Below are positions 20,605 through 29,932 of a DNA stretch of 48,169 nucleotides, in pieces (within the stretch, counting starts at the first letter, position 1; each line of letters begins with the position of its first letter). The stretch lies in the NCBI GenBank assembly GCA_027026755.1, contig JALVNE010000054.1, positions 1-48,169 on the forward strand, in the 5' to 3' direction. The DNA comes from Sedimenticola sp. GTDB taxonomy: Bacteria; Pseudomonadota; Gammaproteobacteria; Chromatiales; Chromatiaceae. Position numbers and translations under genes: made by a program. The notes beneath the pieces were generated by a model that saw nothing but the letters and a program-made list of their open reading frames with translations, had not been told where the DNA came from and ran no database searches.

Positions 20605-23171
20605 TACAGCTCTCTCTGCACCTCGGTGCGGGAGAAGACTTCGATCTGGTCACCGGGCTTGACGTCATTGTAGTTCTTCACGCCAATACCGCATTCGGTG
20701 CCGGCCTTGACTTCGTTGACATCGTCCTTGTGACGGCGCAGGGACTCCAGCTCGCCCTCGAAGATGACCACATTGTCCCGCAGCACGCGGATGGGGCTGT
20801 GGCGCCTGACCACCCCTTCCACCACCATGCAGCCGGCAATGGCCCCCAGCTTGGAGGAACGGAACACATCGCGCACCTCCGCCAGGCCAATGATCTCTTC
20901 GCGGATCTCCGGCGACAGCAGACCGGCCACGGCCTGCTTCACATCGTCGATGACCTCATAGATGATGCTGTAATAGCGCACGTCCAGGTTGCTTTCCTCG
21001 ATGACCTTGCGCGCCGCAGCATCCGCCCGTACGTTGAAGCCGATGATGGCGGCGCCGGAGGTCAATGCCAGGTTGGCATCGGACTCGTTGATGCCACCCA
21101 CGCCTGCGGCCACGATCTTCACCCGGGCCTCGTCCGTATGAATCTTCTGCAGGGACTCTTTGAGGGCCTCCACGGAACCCTGCACGTCGGCCTTGATGAT
21201 GAGGTTCACATAGGCCACGTCGCCCTCGCCCATGCGGCTGAACATCTCGTTGAGCTTGGCGGCCTTCTGCTCCGCCAGGCGGGAGTCACGCTGCTGTTCG
21301 CGGCGCATCTCGGCCACTTCGCGGGCCTTCTTCTCATTCTTCAGTGCCACCAGGCTGTCACCGGCCTGGGGCGTGCCGGACAGGCCCAGCACTTCCACGG
21401 GCGTCGAAGGGCCCGCCTCTTTCACGGGCTTGCCATTCTCGTCGAACATGGCGCGCACGCGGCCATATTCCAGCCCGGCCACCACTGCGTCACCCTTGTG
21501 CAGGGTGCCGGACTGTACCAGCACCGTGGCCACGGGACCCCGACCCTTGTCCAGGCTGGATTCGACGATGGTGCCCTGGGCCAGGCCTTCCACCGGCGCC
21601 TTGAACTCGTGAATCTCGGCCTGCAGCAGAATGGCGTCCAGCAGCTCGTCGATGCCCTGGCCGGTCTTGGCGGATACTTGCACGAACTGGGTGTCACCGC
21701 CCCAGTCTTCCGGCACCACTTCCTCGGCCACCAGTTCCTGCATGACCCGGTCGGGTTGGGCCTCGGGCTTGTCGATCTTGTTCACCGCCACGATGAGCGG
21801 CACCTCCGCCGCCTTGGCATGCTGCACGGCTTCCTTGGTCTGGGGCATGACCCCGTCGTCCGCCGCGACCACCAGGATGATGATATCCGTGGCCTTGGCG
21901 CCCCGGGCGCGCATGGCGGAAAAAGCCGCGTGGCCCGGCGTATCCAGGAAAGTGATGTCGCCGTGATCCGTGTGCACCTTGTAGGCGCCGATATGCTGGG
22001 TGATGCCCCCGGCCTCGCCTTCGGCCACCCGGGACTTGCGAATGTAGTCCAGCAGGGAAGTCTTGCCGTGATCGACATGCCCCATGATGGTGACCACCGG
22101 TGCCCGCGGCAGCAACTCGCCCTGGGACTCCTCGGAAATTTCCGCCAACAGCTTGTCTTCCACGTCTTCTTCCTTCTCGAAGATGACCTTGTGCCCCATC
22201 TCCTCCACCACCAGGGCAGCGGTGTCCTGATCCAGGACCTGGTTGATGGTCACCATCATGCCCATCTTCATGAGTTCCTTGATGACCTCGGCGGCCTTGA
22301 CGGACATCTGCTGGGCCAGTTCGCCCACGCTGATGTTCTCGGGCACCTTGACCTCGCGCACCACGGGTGCCGTAGGCTTCTGGAAACCATGATCCATGTC
22401 CGTCTGAACGGCATCACGCCCGCCTTTCTTGCGCACAGGCTTGCGGCGACCGCTCTTGCCAGCGGCCACGTGGAGTTCCTTGCGGCCACGACCGGGACGG
22501 CCGGCCTCGGCGCGGCGCTGGGCCTTTTCCTTTCGTTCACGGGCTTCCTGCTGGCTCTTGCGCTGTTCCTGGGCGCGGCGGGCCAGTTCCAGGTCCCGTT
22601 CCTTCTGCTTTCTCTCGGCCTCGATCCGGGCGCGTTCTTCTTCCTCGGCGCGGGTCCGGGCCTCCTCGGCGCGCTTCTTCTCTTCCTTCTCGGCCTGCAG
22701 CAGGGCCTCCTGGGCCTTGCGGCGGGCACGTTCCTGCTCCTCGGCCAGGCGGCGTTGTTCTTCCTGCTCGGCCAGGGCCTTCTTGGCAGCCTCGGCTTCG
22801 CGCAGCAGGCGTTCCTTGTCGGTTTCCGCCGCAGGCTGCTTGGCATAGGTGCGCTTGCGGCGCACTTCCACATTCACGGTCTTGGCCGTGCGCGCAGCGC
22901 GGGCCGAAGGCGAACGGGCAGAACTGGGCTGCTTGAGTTCCGTGGTGGTTTTACGCTTCAGGGTCACCTTGCCGGTCTTGGCCGCCTTGGCCACCGGCTC
23001 CTTCTTGCCGTGACTGCGGCGCAGATAGTTCAGAAGCTCGATCTTCTCCTGGGCGGTAACGGCATCGTCACCACTGTGTTTTTCCAACCCCGCCTGGGCG
23101 AACTGCTGCAGCAGACGATCTACCGGAACACCTATGGTGGTGGCCAACTGGCTGACTGTTATATCGCTCAT
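20604..23171 (-). CDS. infB: Translation initiation factor IF-2
   Basis: The 855-residue GTPase starts [20 protein letters not shown], the IF2 N-terminal domain. A long, highly charged low-complexity region (about 60-260) rich in Lys, Arg, Glu and Ala follows, then a second IF2_N-like segment ([22 protein letters not shown]). The G domain has [12 protein letters not shown] (G1), DTPGHAAF (G3) and NKIDK (G4). Domains II-IV end in [19 protein letters not shown]. It delivers initiator tRNA to the 30S subunit. It lies 11 bp after nusA and overlaps rbfA by one base. Confidence 0.97.
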   Translation of the reverse strand: MSDITVSQLATTIGVPVDRLLQQFAQAGLEKHSGDDAVTAQEKIELLNYLRRSHGKKEPVAKAAKTGKVTLKRKTTTELKQPSSARSPSARAARTAKTVNVEVRRKRTYAKQPAAETDKERLLREAEAAKKALAEQEEQRRLAEEQERARRKAQEALLQAEKEEKKRAEEARTRAEEEERARIEAERKQKERDLELARRAQEQRKSQQEARERKEKAQRRAEAGRPGRGRKELHVAAGKSGRRKPVRKKGGRDAVQTDMDHGFQKPTAPVVREVKVPENISVGELAQQMSVKAAEVIKELMKMGMMVTINQVLDQDTAALVVEEMGHKVIFEKEEDVEDKLLAEISEESQGELLPRAPVVTIMGHVDHGKTSLLDYIRKSRVAEGEAGGITQHIGAYKVHTDHGDITFLDTPGHAAFSAMRARGAKATDIIILVVAADDGVMPQTKEAVQHAKAAEVPLIVAVNKIDKPEAQPDRVMQELVAEEVVPEDWGGDTQFVQVSAKTGQGIDELLDAILLQAEIHEFKAPVEGLAQGTIVESSLDKGRGPVATVLVQSGTLHKGDAVVAGLEYGRVRAMFDENGKPVKEAGPSTPVEVLGLSGTPQAGDSLVALKNEKKAREVAEMRREQQRDSRLAEQKAAKLNEMFSRMGEGDVAYVNLIIKADVQGSVEALKESLQKIHTDEARVKIVAAGVGGINESDANLALTSGAAIIGFNVRADAAARKVIEESNLDVRYYSIIYEVIDDVKQAVAGLLSPEIREEIIGLAEVRDVFRSSKLGAIAGCMVVEGVVRRHSPIRVLRDNVVIFEGELESLRRHKDDVNEVKAGTECGIGVKNYNDVKPGDQIEVFSRTEVQREL

Positions 23172-23182
23172 GCCAATACCTC

Positions 23183-24703
23183 CTAGCCTTCGGACTCTGT
23201 TTCTGATTCCGCTTCCTCAAACCATGGCGCCCGCGCGGTCATGATGAGTTCACCGGCACGTTTTTCGTCCATGCCCTCCAGTTCCATCAGCTCATCGACG
23301 GACTGTTCCGCCAGGTCTTCCATGGTGACCACGCCCACCGACGCCAGCTGGTGGGCCAGATCCTCGGTCATACCTTCCATGTTGAGCAAATCCTCGGCGG
23401 GTTCCGCGTCGGACAGCTGCTCTTCCTGGGCGATGGCATTGGTCAGCAGGGCATCGCTGGCCCGGTTGCGCAGCTCAGCCACGATGTCCTCATCGAATTC
23501 CTCGATGGCCAACAGCTCCTCTTCCGGCACGAAGGCAATCTCCTCGACCGAGGTGAAGCCTTCCTGGGCCAGGATGACGGCCACTTCCTCGTCCACGTCC
23601 AGCTGTTCCATGAAGGCCTGCACATACTGCCGGGCCTCGGCATCCACCTTCTCCGCCAGCTCTTCCTCGCTCATCACGTTCAGTGTCCAGCCGGTAAGCT
23701 GGCTGGCCAGGCGGATATTCTGGCCACCGGAACCAATGGCCTGGGAAAGATTCTCTTCCTTCACGGAGATGTCCATGGAATGAGCATCCTCGTCCACCAC
23801 GATGGACGACACTTCCGCCGGAGACATGGCATTGATGATGAACTGGGCCGGATTCTCGTCCCAGAGGATGATGTCCACCCGCTCGCCGGCCAATTCGTTG
23901 GACACGGCCTGCACCCGGGAGCCACGCATGCCCACGCAGGCGCCCACGGGATCGATGCGGGGATCGTTGGTACGGACGGCGATCTTGGCGCGGCGACCGG
24001 GATCACGGGCGGCGCCCAGAATTTCGATGAGGCCATCCCCCACTTCCGGCACCTCCAACTTAAACAGCTCGATAAGCAGTTCCGGCGCGGTGCGGGACAC
24101 GAACAACTGAGGACCGCGTACGTCGGTACGGATTTCCTTCAGATAACCGCGCAGGCGGTCGCCAATGCGCACCGGCTCCTTGGGAATCACGTCGCTGCGG
24201 GGAATGATGGCCTCGGCATTGCTCCCCAGGTCCAGGATAATGGCGCCGCGATCCAGGCGCTTGACCACACCGGTGACCAACTGCCCCACCTTGTCCTCAT
24301 AGGCTTCCACCACCTTGGCGCGCTCGGCCTCCCGCACTTTCTGCACGATGACCTGCTTGGCCGTCTGGGCAGCGATACGACCGAACTCGATGGACTCCAT
24401 GGGTTCCTCGATATAGTCACCGGGCTGGATGTCAGGATTCTCGGCACGGGCGGCGCTCAAGGTGATTTCCGACTTGGGGTTCTCCAGCACCGGCGACTCG
24501 CTGTCGTCCACCACCAGCCAGCGGCGGAAGGTATCGTAATCCCCGGTTTCCCGGTCGATGACCACGCGGACCTCGATGTCCCCGCCATGTTTTTTCCTTG
24601 TCGCGGAAGCAAGCGCCGCCTCGATGGCTTCGAAAATAATGTCCTTTTCGACTTCTTTCTCGTTAGACACCGCGTCTACGACGAACAAGATCTCTTTGGT
24701 CAT
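23183..24703 (-). CDS. nusA: Transcription termination/antitermination protein NusA
   Basis: The 506-residue protein has the NusA N-terminal RNA-polymerase-binding domain ([18 protein letters not shown]), an S1 domain ([18 protein letters not shown]), and KH1/KH2 domains ([35 protein letters not shown]). Two C-terminal acidic helix-hairpin repeats ([30 protein letters not shown]) follow, as in the enterobacterial type. NusA modulates pausing and intrinsic termination. This is relevant because two intrinsic terminators lie in the leader of its own operon. It is 18 bp downstream of rimP. Confidence 0.97.
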   Translation of the reverse strand: MTKEILFVVDAVSNEKEVEKDIIFEAIEAALASATRKKHGGDIEVRVVIDRETGDYDTFRRWLVVDDSESPVLENPKSEITLSAARAENPDIQPGDYIEEPMESIEFGRIAAQTAKQVIVQKVREAERAKVVEAYEDKVGQLVTGVVKRLDRGAIILDLGSNAEAIIPRSDVIPKEPVRIGDRLRGYLKEIRTDVRGPQLFVSRTAPELLIELFKLEVPEVGDGLIEILGAARDPGRRAKIAVRTNDPRIDPVGACVGMRGSRVQAVSNELAGERVDIILWDENPAQFIINAMSPAEVSSIVVDEDAHSMDISVKEENLSQAIGSGGQNIRLASQLTGWTLNVMSEEELAEKVDAEARQYVQAFMEQLDVDEEVAVILAQEGFTSVEEIAFVPEEELLAIEEFDEDIVAELRNRASDALLTNAIAQEEQLSDAEPAEDLLNMEGMTEDLAHQLASVGVVTMEDLAEQSVDELMELEGMDEKRAGELIMTARAPWFEEAESETESEG

Positions 24704-24721
24704 CGTGATACCCTCAGTAAA

Positions 24722-25180
24722 TTAGAATTCCGGGACAAGCCGGGCCTCCTGAATCTGATCCAGATATAAAGGATAGACTTCTCCATCCACCTCTACCAGA
24801 ATGTGGTCATCCTCCAGCCCCAGCAACAGGCCCTTGTACTTGCGCCTGCCACCAATGGACGGATCCAGCCGTACATTCACCTTGTGCCCGATGTAACGCT
24901 CGAACTGCCCGGCATCGAACAAGGGACGATCCAGCCCCGGAGAGGAAACCTCCAGGCTGTACTGTCCCGGCAGCGGGTCTTCCACGTCCAGGACGCCGCT
25001 GAGCTGATGGCTCACAGCGGCGCAATCGTCCACATTGATACCATTTTCCTGGTCAATATAGACGCGCAGCAGGTTGCCGCCCTGGTAGCCTGTGAGGTAT
25101 TCCACCCCCACCAACTCGTAGCCCATGGGCTCCACCACGCTGCGCACGATTTCCTGCAATCTTGCCGATGCCTTCTGCAT
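24722..25180 (-). CDS. rimP: Ribosome maturation factor RimP
   Basis: The 152-residue protein has the RimP pattern: VEPMGYELVGVEYL, LLRVYIDQENGINVDDCAAVSHQLSGVLD, and YSLEVSSPGLDRPLF. It is required for 30S maturation. It is the first gene of the operon, always ahead of nusA-infB. The ATG at 25180 fits the family start. The region just upstream carries two intrinsic terminators. Confidence 0.96.
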   Translation of the reverse strand: MQKASARLQEIVRSVVEPMGYELVGVEYLTGYQGGNLLRVYIDQENGINVDDCAAVSHQLSGVLDVEDPLPGQYSLEVSSPGLDRPLFDAGQFERYIGHKVNVRLDPSIGGRRKYKGLLLGLEDDHILVEVDGEVYPLYLDQIQEARLVPEF

Positions 25181-25204
25181 TGAGCGCTCAAAATCTCCAA
25201 AAAC

Positions 25205-25228
25205 AAAAAAATGGGCACGAGGCCCATT
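25205..25228 (-). terminator. Intrinsic terminator 2 in the rimP leader
   Basis: On the minus strand ATGGGC-CTCGT-GCCCAT (25227-25211) is followed by a T run (25210-25205). It ends only about 25 bp before the rimP ATG, downstream of terminator 1 and of the only clear promoter, so it lies inside the operon leader. Confidence 0.8.
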
Positions 25229-25245
25229 CCTGATCTTCCAGCAAC

Positions 25246-25266
25246 AAAAAACCCCGTAAACGGGGT
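25246..25266 (-). terminator. Intrinsic terminator 1 in the rimP leader
   Basis: On the minus strand ACCCCG-TTTA-CGGGGT (25266-25251) is followed by TTTTT (25250-25246) and G. It is a compact, strong hairpin lying about 80 bp downstream of the predicted transcription start and upstream of rimP. Confidence 0.9.
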
Positions 25267-25354
25267 CCCAGGGAATTCACATTTGGAAATACCCTACTGT
25301 CACGCCATCCGGCGAACAACCGTAACCGGGCTTCCCGCCCTCTCATGCGGCGCG

Positions 25355-25383
25355 ATAATAGTTTTTTTTGTCCCGAGCGTCAA
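25355..25383 (-). promoter_or_regulatory. Sigma-70 promoter of the rimP-nusA-infB operon
   Basis: On the minus strand TTGACG (25383-25378) and TATTAT (25360-25355) are separated by exactly 17 bp. The spacer contains an A8 run. Both boxes are close to consensus, making this the clearest sigma-70 promoter in the window. It lies downstream of rnfH and points toward rimP. Confidence 0.8.
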
Positions 25384-25459
25384 GACAGGCGATCAAATTA
25401 ATAACTGAAAAGGGTCAGGCATGTGTCATTATTTTTTGATCTGCCCCGTTTTTCACTGC

Positions 25460-25783
25460 TTACCCCTGGTTGTTGCTGTTGGGCGCCTTTCCCCCACCCT
25501 TGCGCAACTGTTTGCCCTGGCTGGCGCGCTTCTTTCGCGCTTCCTTGGGGTCCGCAATCAGCGGACGGTAGATTTCCACCCGGTCACCGGGATAGAGCAC
25601 GGCATCCAGCTTGGCCGCCTTGCCGAAGACGCCTACCTTGTTCCTGGACAGATCGATCTCGGGATGGGCGTCCAGAATGCCGGACGCCTGTATGGCCTGT
25701 TCCACGGTCATTCCCGGTTCGCCCTCCACCACGCGAACGATCTGCTCATCCGGCAGGGCGTAGGCAACTTCTACCTGAATCAT
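25460..25783 (-). CDS. rnfH: RnfH family protein (UPF0125)
   Basis: The 107-residue version starts at MIQVEVAYALPDEQ; its ATG overlaps the ratA stop by four bases. It has a ubiquitin-like (beta-grasp) fold typical of RnfH: VGVFGKAAKLDAVLYPGDRVEIYRPLIADPKEARKKRA is the conserved C-terminal half, followed by a basic and Asn/Gly-rich tail. RnfH is usually encoded next to ratA; its function is unsettled and it is not part of the Rnf complex. Confidence 0.9.
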   Translation of the reverse strand: MIQVEVAYALPDEQIVRVVEGEPGMTVEQAIQASGILDAHPEIDLSRNKVGVFGKAAKLDAVLYPGDRVEIYRPLIADPKEARKKRASQGKQLRKGGGKAPNSNNQG

Positions 25784-26223
25784 TTTGCTGCTCCTCCGGC
25801 CAGTTCGTTGGCGCGCTTGCAAAAGGCATCCACCAGCGAGTTGGCGATCTGTGCGAACACGATACCAAAAGCCTTGTCCATCAGGCCACTGGAAAATTCG
25901 AATTCCAGGCGCAGTATCACCTTGCAGGCATCCTTGCGCAGCTCATGAAACTCCCAGGCGCCTTCGAGCTTGTGAAAAGGCCCTTCGCGAAGATGAATGT
26001 CGATGCGATGATAGGGATGCAGCCGGTTGCAGGTGGAAAAAGCCTTGGTCACGCCGGCCTTGGACACCACGATCTCGCCACAGAGTTCGTCCTCGGTACG
26101 CGACAGCAGGCGGCCGTCCTTGCACCAGGGCAGAAACTCGGGATAACTCTCCACGTCATTGACGATCTCGAACAGAGTTTTCGCTGCCACGGGCACCAGG
26201 GCCGACTTTTCCACCAGGGCCAT
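25780..26223 (-). CDS. ratA: RatA family protein (START/COQ10-type ubiquinone-binding fold)
   Basis: The 147-residue protein starts MALVEKSALVPVAAKTLFEIVNDVESYPEFLPWC, the typical opening of the RatA/COQ10 SRPBCC family, and has FSTCNRLHPYHRIDIHL and GAWEFHEL. In E. coli RatA was reported to bind 50S subunits and block 70S assembly; homologues are linked to coenzyme Q. The pair ratA-rnfH beside smpB is a conserved gammaproteobacterial neighbourhood. Its start overlaps the symporter stop by one base. Confidence 0.93.
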   Translation of the reverse strand: MALVEKSALVPVAAKTLFEIVNDVESYPEFLPWCKDGRLLSRTEDELCGEIVVSKAGVTKAFSTCNRLHPYHRIDIHLREGPFHKLEGAWEFHELRKDACKVILRLEFEFSSGLMDKAFGIVFAQIANSLVDAFCKRANELAGGAAK

Positions 26224-27758
26224 CAGCCGCGTCCCACTTCCCTGTCCAGCTCGCCGCTGCGCAGCTTTTCCAGATAACTGGACAAGCGCCGCTTCACCTG
26301 TCCGCTCAGGGCGTAGAGGGCGAACATATTGGGAAAAGCCATGGACAGCAGCAGATAGTCGCTGAAATTCAGCACCTGGGAAGCACTGCCGATGGAGCCT
26401 CCCACGATGACCAGTATGAAGGCGACTTTATATATGAGCGACCAGCGTTCTCCAAACAAATAGGTCCAGCAGCGTTCACCATAATACGACCAGGAAATCA
26501 TGGTGGAATAGGCGAACAACACCACCGAAATGGAAAGAATGACGGGAAACCAGCTGATGACGCTGCCAAAGGCCATGGCCGTCAGGGCCGCTCCCTGATT
26601 GTTGGCAACGAGTTCAGCATGCTGGCCATTGGCGTCATAGACGCCGGTGATGATGATGACCAGGGCCGTCATGGTGCAGATCACCACTGTGTCGATGAAA
26701 GGTTCCATCAGGGCCACGATACCCTGGCGCACGGGATAGGGCGTGCGGGCCGTGGAATGGGCGATGGCCGCCGAACCAATGCCCGCCTCGCTGGAAAACG
26801 CCGCGCGCTTGAAACCCTGCACCATGATGCCGACGAAGCCCCCTACCCCGGCTTCCATGCTGAAGGCGCTGGAAAAGATCAAGCTGAACACTTCCGGCAC
26901 GCGCTCCGCATTGGAAAGTATGATCCAAACCGCCGCTGTGAGATAGATGCCGACCATGGTCGGGACAATGGCTTCCGCCACATGGGCGATACGGCGGATG
27001 CCGCCAATGATTACCACGCCCACGAGAATACCCATGACCACGCCGTAAACCCAGGGTTCCTGCGCCAGATAGGGAATCTGTTGTTTGACCGCGGTCAGGG
27101 ACTGGCTTACCTGGAACGCATTACCGCCACCCAGGGAGGCGCCAATGGTGAGAAAGGAAAACAGAATCGCCAACCCCTTGCCAAAACCACTCCAGCCCAA
27201 GCCGGCGAATCCCCGGGACAAATACTCCATGGCGCCGCCCATGACATGACCGTCGGGGCGGATCTCCCGGTACATCTGCGCCAGGGAGGCTTCCGTGAAC
27301 TTGGTGGTCATGCCCAGCAGGCCGGCAACGATCATCCAGAAGGTCGCACCCGGACCGCCGATGCCGACGGCAATGGCCACGCCGGCGATGTTGCCCAGCC
27401 CCACCGTGGCGGACAGGGCCGTGGTCAGCGCCTGGAAGGGAGACACTTCCCCCACGTCATCGGGACGGCTGTAACGCCCGCGGAGAATGGCCACGGAGTG
27501 TCCCAGCAGACGGAAATTGATGAAGCCCATTCTCACGGTGAGGAACACCGCCCCCGCCACCAGCCAGGCCACGATGAAGGGAAACTCGCCCTCACCGGGA
27601 AAGACATCGAAAAACAACAGGGTGTCCAGCCATCCATTGAGCACGCCCAGCCCCTGGTTCAAAACCCCGGCAGCCGCGGCTTCCTCCCCCGCCATGACGG
27701 TTTGCACTGCACCCATCAGGGCCAGCAACAAGAAAATCCTGAACAACATGCCTTTCAC
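26223..27758 (-). CDS. AGCS family sodium:alanine/glycine symporter
   Basis: The 511-residue membrane protein starts at a GTG (27758) with GAGGAG nine bases upstream; an ATG at 27749 has no well-placed ribosome site. An N-terminal hydrophobic segment is followed by about ten further helices. The family motif region FQALTTALSATVGLGNIAGVAIAVGIGGPGA is near 105-140, and EAGIGSAAIAHSTA is downstream. AGCS proteins import small neutral amino acids with sodium. Its one-base overlap with ratA suggests co-transcription, which is unusual because ratA-rnfH normally stand with smpB alone. Confidence 0.94.
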   Translation of the reverse strand: MKGMLFRIFLLLALMGAVQTVMAGEEAAAAGVLNQGLGVLNGWLDTLLFFDVFPGEGEFPFIVAWLVAGAVFLTVRMGFINFRLLGHSVAILRGRYSRPDDVGEVSPFQALTTALSATVGLGNIAGVAIAVGIGGPGATFWMIVAGLLGMTTKFTEASLAQMYREIRPDGHVMGGAMEYLSRGFAGLGWSGFGKGLAILFSFLTIGASLGGGNAFQVSQSLTAVKQQIPYLAQEPWVYGVVMGILVGVVIIGGIRRIAHVAEAIVPTMVGIYLTAAVWIILSNAERVPEVFSLIFSSAFSMEAGVGGFVGIMVQGFKRAAFSSEAGIGSAAIAHSTARTPYPVRQGIVALMEPFIDTVVICTMTALVIIITGVYDANGQHAELVANNQGAALTAMAFGSVISWFPVILSISVVLFAYSTMISWSYYGERCWTYLFGERWSLIYKVAFILVIVGGSIGSASQVLNFSDYLLLSMAFPNMFALYALSGQVKRRLSSYLEKLRSGELDREVGRG

Positions 27759-27806
27759 GGATCACATCTCCTCTAAATCATTATTTCATGCCAGCCCTGT
27801 GCAGGT

Positions 27807-27812
27807 TACAAT
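27807..27812 (+). promoter_or_regulatory. Candidate -10 box for a leaderless smpB transcript
   Basis: TTACAAT ends at 27812, seven bases before the smpB ATG at 27819, so initiation would fall at or next to the start codon. No good -35 box and no Shine-Dalgarno are visible. The assignment is weak. Confidence 0.3.
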
Positions 27813-27818
27813 TTGCTC

Positions 27819-28298
27819 ATGGCCAAAACATCAAAAAACAAGGGCAACAAGGGCAATACCATCACCCTCAACAAGTCCGCCGGACACGATTTTTTCATTG
27901 AACAGCGCTTCGAGGCAGGCATCGCCCTGGAAGGCTGGGAAGTGAAGAGTTTGCGGGAAAACCGCGTCAATCTCAAGGAGGCCTACGTACTCATCAAGGA
28001 CGACGAGCTGTGGCTGTTCGGCGCGCACATCACGCCCCTGCAAACCGCCTCCACCCATGTTCACCCGGATCCTACCCGCACGCGCAAGCTGCTCATGCAC
28101 CGGCGTGAGATCGACATGCTGCGCGGTCAGGTGGAACGCAAGGGCTACACCCTGGTGCCCACGGCCATGTACTGGAAGAAAGGACGCGCCAAGCTGGAAA
28201 TCGGCCTGGCCAAGGGCAAGAAACAGCATGACAAGCGCGCAGCCTCCAAGGACAGAGACTGGCAGCGCGAAAAACAGCGGCTGTTCAAGCGAGGCTGA
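27819..28298 (+). CDS. smpB: SsrA-binding protein
   Basis: The 159-residue protein starts [17 protein letters not shown]. It has the SmpB OB-fold: [54 protein letters not shown], and the basic C-terminal tail [27 protein letters not shown], which mimics part of the mRNA path. SmpB brings tmRNA to stalled ribosomes for trans-translation. The ssrA gene is not in the window. No ribosome-binding site is visible upstream of the ATG. Confidence 0.96.
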   Translation: MAKTSKNKGNKGNTITLNKSAGHDFFIEQRFEAGIALEGWEVKSLRENRVNLKEAYVLIKDDELWLFGAHITPLQTASTHVHPDPTRTRKLLMHRREIDMLRGQVERKGYTLVPTAMYWKKGRAKLEIGLAKGKKQHDKRAASKDRDWQREKQRLFKRG

Positions 28299-28370
28299 CC
28301 AAAATCAAAACGGAATCCACTGGAACAGACGCATAATATCAAGATACCGAAAAGAAACCGGAATACGACC

Positions 28371-29270
28371 ATGGACAACCAGCTCATCGAAGTGGACGGC
28401 CAGGAAATGACCGTCGAGGAACTCATCGAAAAATACCAGGATGCCAATAATGCCGAAGCCAAGCTGAAAAAGGCGGCCAAGAAGGCCCTCATGCGCCGCC
28501 GCCAGGAGCAATCCCTCAAGCCCTACCAGGCGGAGCTGATCAAGATGCAGCAGCATCTGGAAAACACCGGCAAGCGCATGATCATACTGTTCGAAGGGCG
28601 TGACGCTTCGGGCAAGGGCGGCACCATCCGCCGGGTCACCCGCTACATGAATGAAAAGCACTACCGGGTGGTGGCCCTGGGCAAACCCACCAACGAACAG
28701 CGCAGCCAGTGGTTCTTCCAGCGTTACGTCACCCAATTTCCCCGGGGCGGCGAAGTGGTGCTGTTCGACCGCAGCTGGTACAACCGCGCCATGGTGGAAC
28801 CCATCTTTGGTTTCTGTACGGCGGAAGAACACAAGAACTTCATGCGCGGCGTAGGCGGTTTCGAGAAAGACCTGGTGCGCCAGGGCACCATCCTGGTGAA
28901 GCTCTATTTCAGTGTCACCAAGGACGAACAGGCGCGCCGATTCGAACGCCGCAAGACCGATCCCTTGCGCCAATGGAAACTGAGCGAGGTGGATGTCCAG
29001 GCCCAGGAACGCTGGGACGACTTCACCACCAAGAAATACGAGATGCTGAAGAAAACCCACACCAGCCACGCGCCCTGGACGGTGATCCGTTCCAATGACA
29101 AGTATCTGGCGCGCCTCAATGCCATGAAAGTCATCCTCAATGCGGTTCCCTATGACCGGCACGAATCGGAACTGGATTTTGTTCCCGATCCCGCCATCGT
29201 CATCTCCGGCGCCCGGGAAGTGGAAATCATGGAAGCCGAACGCCTGCGCAACGGCAAGTTCACCTCCTGA
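28371..29270 (+). CDS. ppk2: Polyphosphate kinase 2 family protein
   Basis: The 299-residue cytosolic kinase uses polyphosphate to phosphorylate nucleotides. Walker A is GRDASGKGG (76-84) and Walker B is VVLFDRSWYNRA (Asp133), both hallmarks of single-domain PPK2. The lid segment FERRKTDPLRQWKLSEVD follows. The N-terminal ~55 residues are a charged helical extension. Which nucleotide class it prefers (GDP, ADP or NMP) cannot be decided from this reading. Its stop overlaps the yceF start by one base (TGATG), suggesting co-expression with a nucleotide-sanitising enzyme. Confidence 0.93.
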   Translation: MDNQLIEVDGQEMTVEELIEKYQDANNAEAKLKKAAKKALMRRRQEQSLKPYQAELIKMQQHLENTGKRMIILFEGRDASGKGGTIRRVTRYMNEKHYRVVALGKPTNEQRSQWFFQRYVTQFPRGGEVVLFDRSWYNRAMVEPIFGFCTAEEHKNFMRGVGGFEKDLVRQGTILVKLYFSVTKDEQARRFERRKTDPLRQWKLSEVDVQAQERWDDFTTKKYEMLKKTHTSHAPWTVIRSNDKYLARLNAMKVILNAVPYDRHESELDFVPDPAIVISGAREVEIMEAERLRNGKFTS

Positions 29271-29848
29271 TGCGTGAACTGGTACTGGCCTCCACCTCCC
29301 CTTTCCGCCGGGAGCTGCTGGAGAAACTAGGGCTGCCTTTTTCCACGGCGGCGCCCGAGGTGGACGAAAGCCTACGGGAAGGCGAAGCCCCGGTTCAGCT
29401 GGTACAGCGCCTGGCCGAAGCCAAGGCCAGGGCCGTGGCGCAACAGTCTCCCCGCGCGCTCATCATCGGTTCGGACCAGGTGGCCTGCGTGGACGGTGAA
29501 ATCCTGGGCAAGCCCGGCAACCGGGAAAACGCCATCGCCCAGCTGACCGCCATGGCGGGAAAGGCCGTGGAGTTTCATACGGGCCTGTGCCTGTACAACA
29601 GCGAAAAAGAACGCGCTCAGGTGCTGTGCGAACCCTTCCATGTACACTTCCGTCAGCTCAATAGCGGTCAGATTGAACGCTATGTGGATCATGAACAGCC
29701 CTTCAACTGCGCTGGCAGCTTCAAATCCGAAGGCATGGGCATCACCCTGTTCCGCAAGCTCGAAGGCGATGATCCCAACGCCCTGGTGGGTCTGCCTCTC
29801 ATACGACTGGTGGAAATGCTGGACAGAGAAGGCGTGGTGCTTCCTTGA
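29270..29848 (+). CDS. yceF: Maf family nucleotide pyrophosphatase (YceF type)
   Basis: The 192-residue protein starts MRELVLASTSPFRRELLEKLGLPF, the Maf opening loop with the SxxRRELL motif. The conserved GSDQVACVDGEILGKPGN and the C-terminal GSFKSEGMGITLFRKLEGDDPNALVGLPL follow. YceF hydrolyses 7-methyl-GTP and related modified nucleotides to monophosphates. In E. coli yceF is near rluC and rne, and here rluC and rne are also close by. A palindromic repeat lies directly downstream, before the convergent HAD gene. Confidence 0.94.
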   Translation: MRELVLASTSPFRRELLEKLGLPFSTAAPEVDESLREGEAPVQLVQRLAEAKARAVAQQSPRALIIGSDQVACVDGEILGKPGNRENAIAQLTAMAGKAVEFHTGLCLYNSEKERAQVLCEPFHVHFRQLNSGQIERYVDHEQPFNCAGSFKSEGMGITLFRKLEGDDPNALVGLPLIRLVEMLDREGVVLP

Positions 29849-29857
29849 AGCACATCA

Positions 29858-29924
29858 GGGGTCGGAGTCAAATCAGGGCGATGTCCCGCTGATTCAACGG
29901 CTTGGGTGATTTGACTCCGACCCC
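29858..29924. repeat. Palindromic intergenic repeat, copy 4
   Basis: The same 18-bp inverted arms (29858-29875 and 29907-29924) enclose a 31-bp centre unrelated to the other copies except for a CGGCTTGGG stretch also found near copies 2 and 3. It sits between the convergent ends of yceF and the HAD gene, 9-10 bp from each. Confidence 0.85.
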
Positions 29925-29932
29925 TGGGGTTC

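Larger units (their letters stand above)
25205..25348 (-). ncRNA. Leader RNA / candidate attenuator of the rimP-nusA-infB operon
   Basis: Transcription from the promoter at 25355-25383 should start near 25348, giving about 170 nt of leader before rimP. The leader has GGGC/GCCC and CGCC/GGCG hairpins, a candidate AGGG/CCCU stem, and then two intrinsic terminators in tandem. A short terminated RNA is therefore expected by default, with rimP-nusA-infB expressed by read-through. A rimP-leader attenuator family is known from other gammaproteobacteria; whether this RNA belongs to it was not tested. No tRNA (such as the metY of E. coli) is present. Confidence 0.55.

Noticed and set aside
20730-23186. 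818-codon plus-strand frame opposite infB
   Set aside because: IF-2 is certain on the minus strand; the antisense frame is Leu/Gly-rich and featureless.
25205-25348. Possible initiator tRNA gene ahead of rimP, as in E. coli
   Set aside because: No cloverleaf or T-loop sequence (GTTCRANTC) is visible in the leader.
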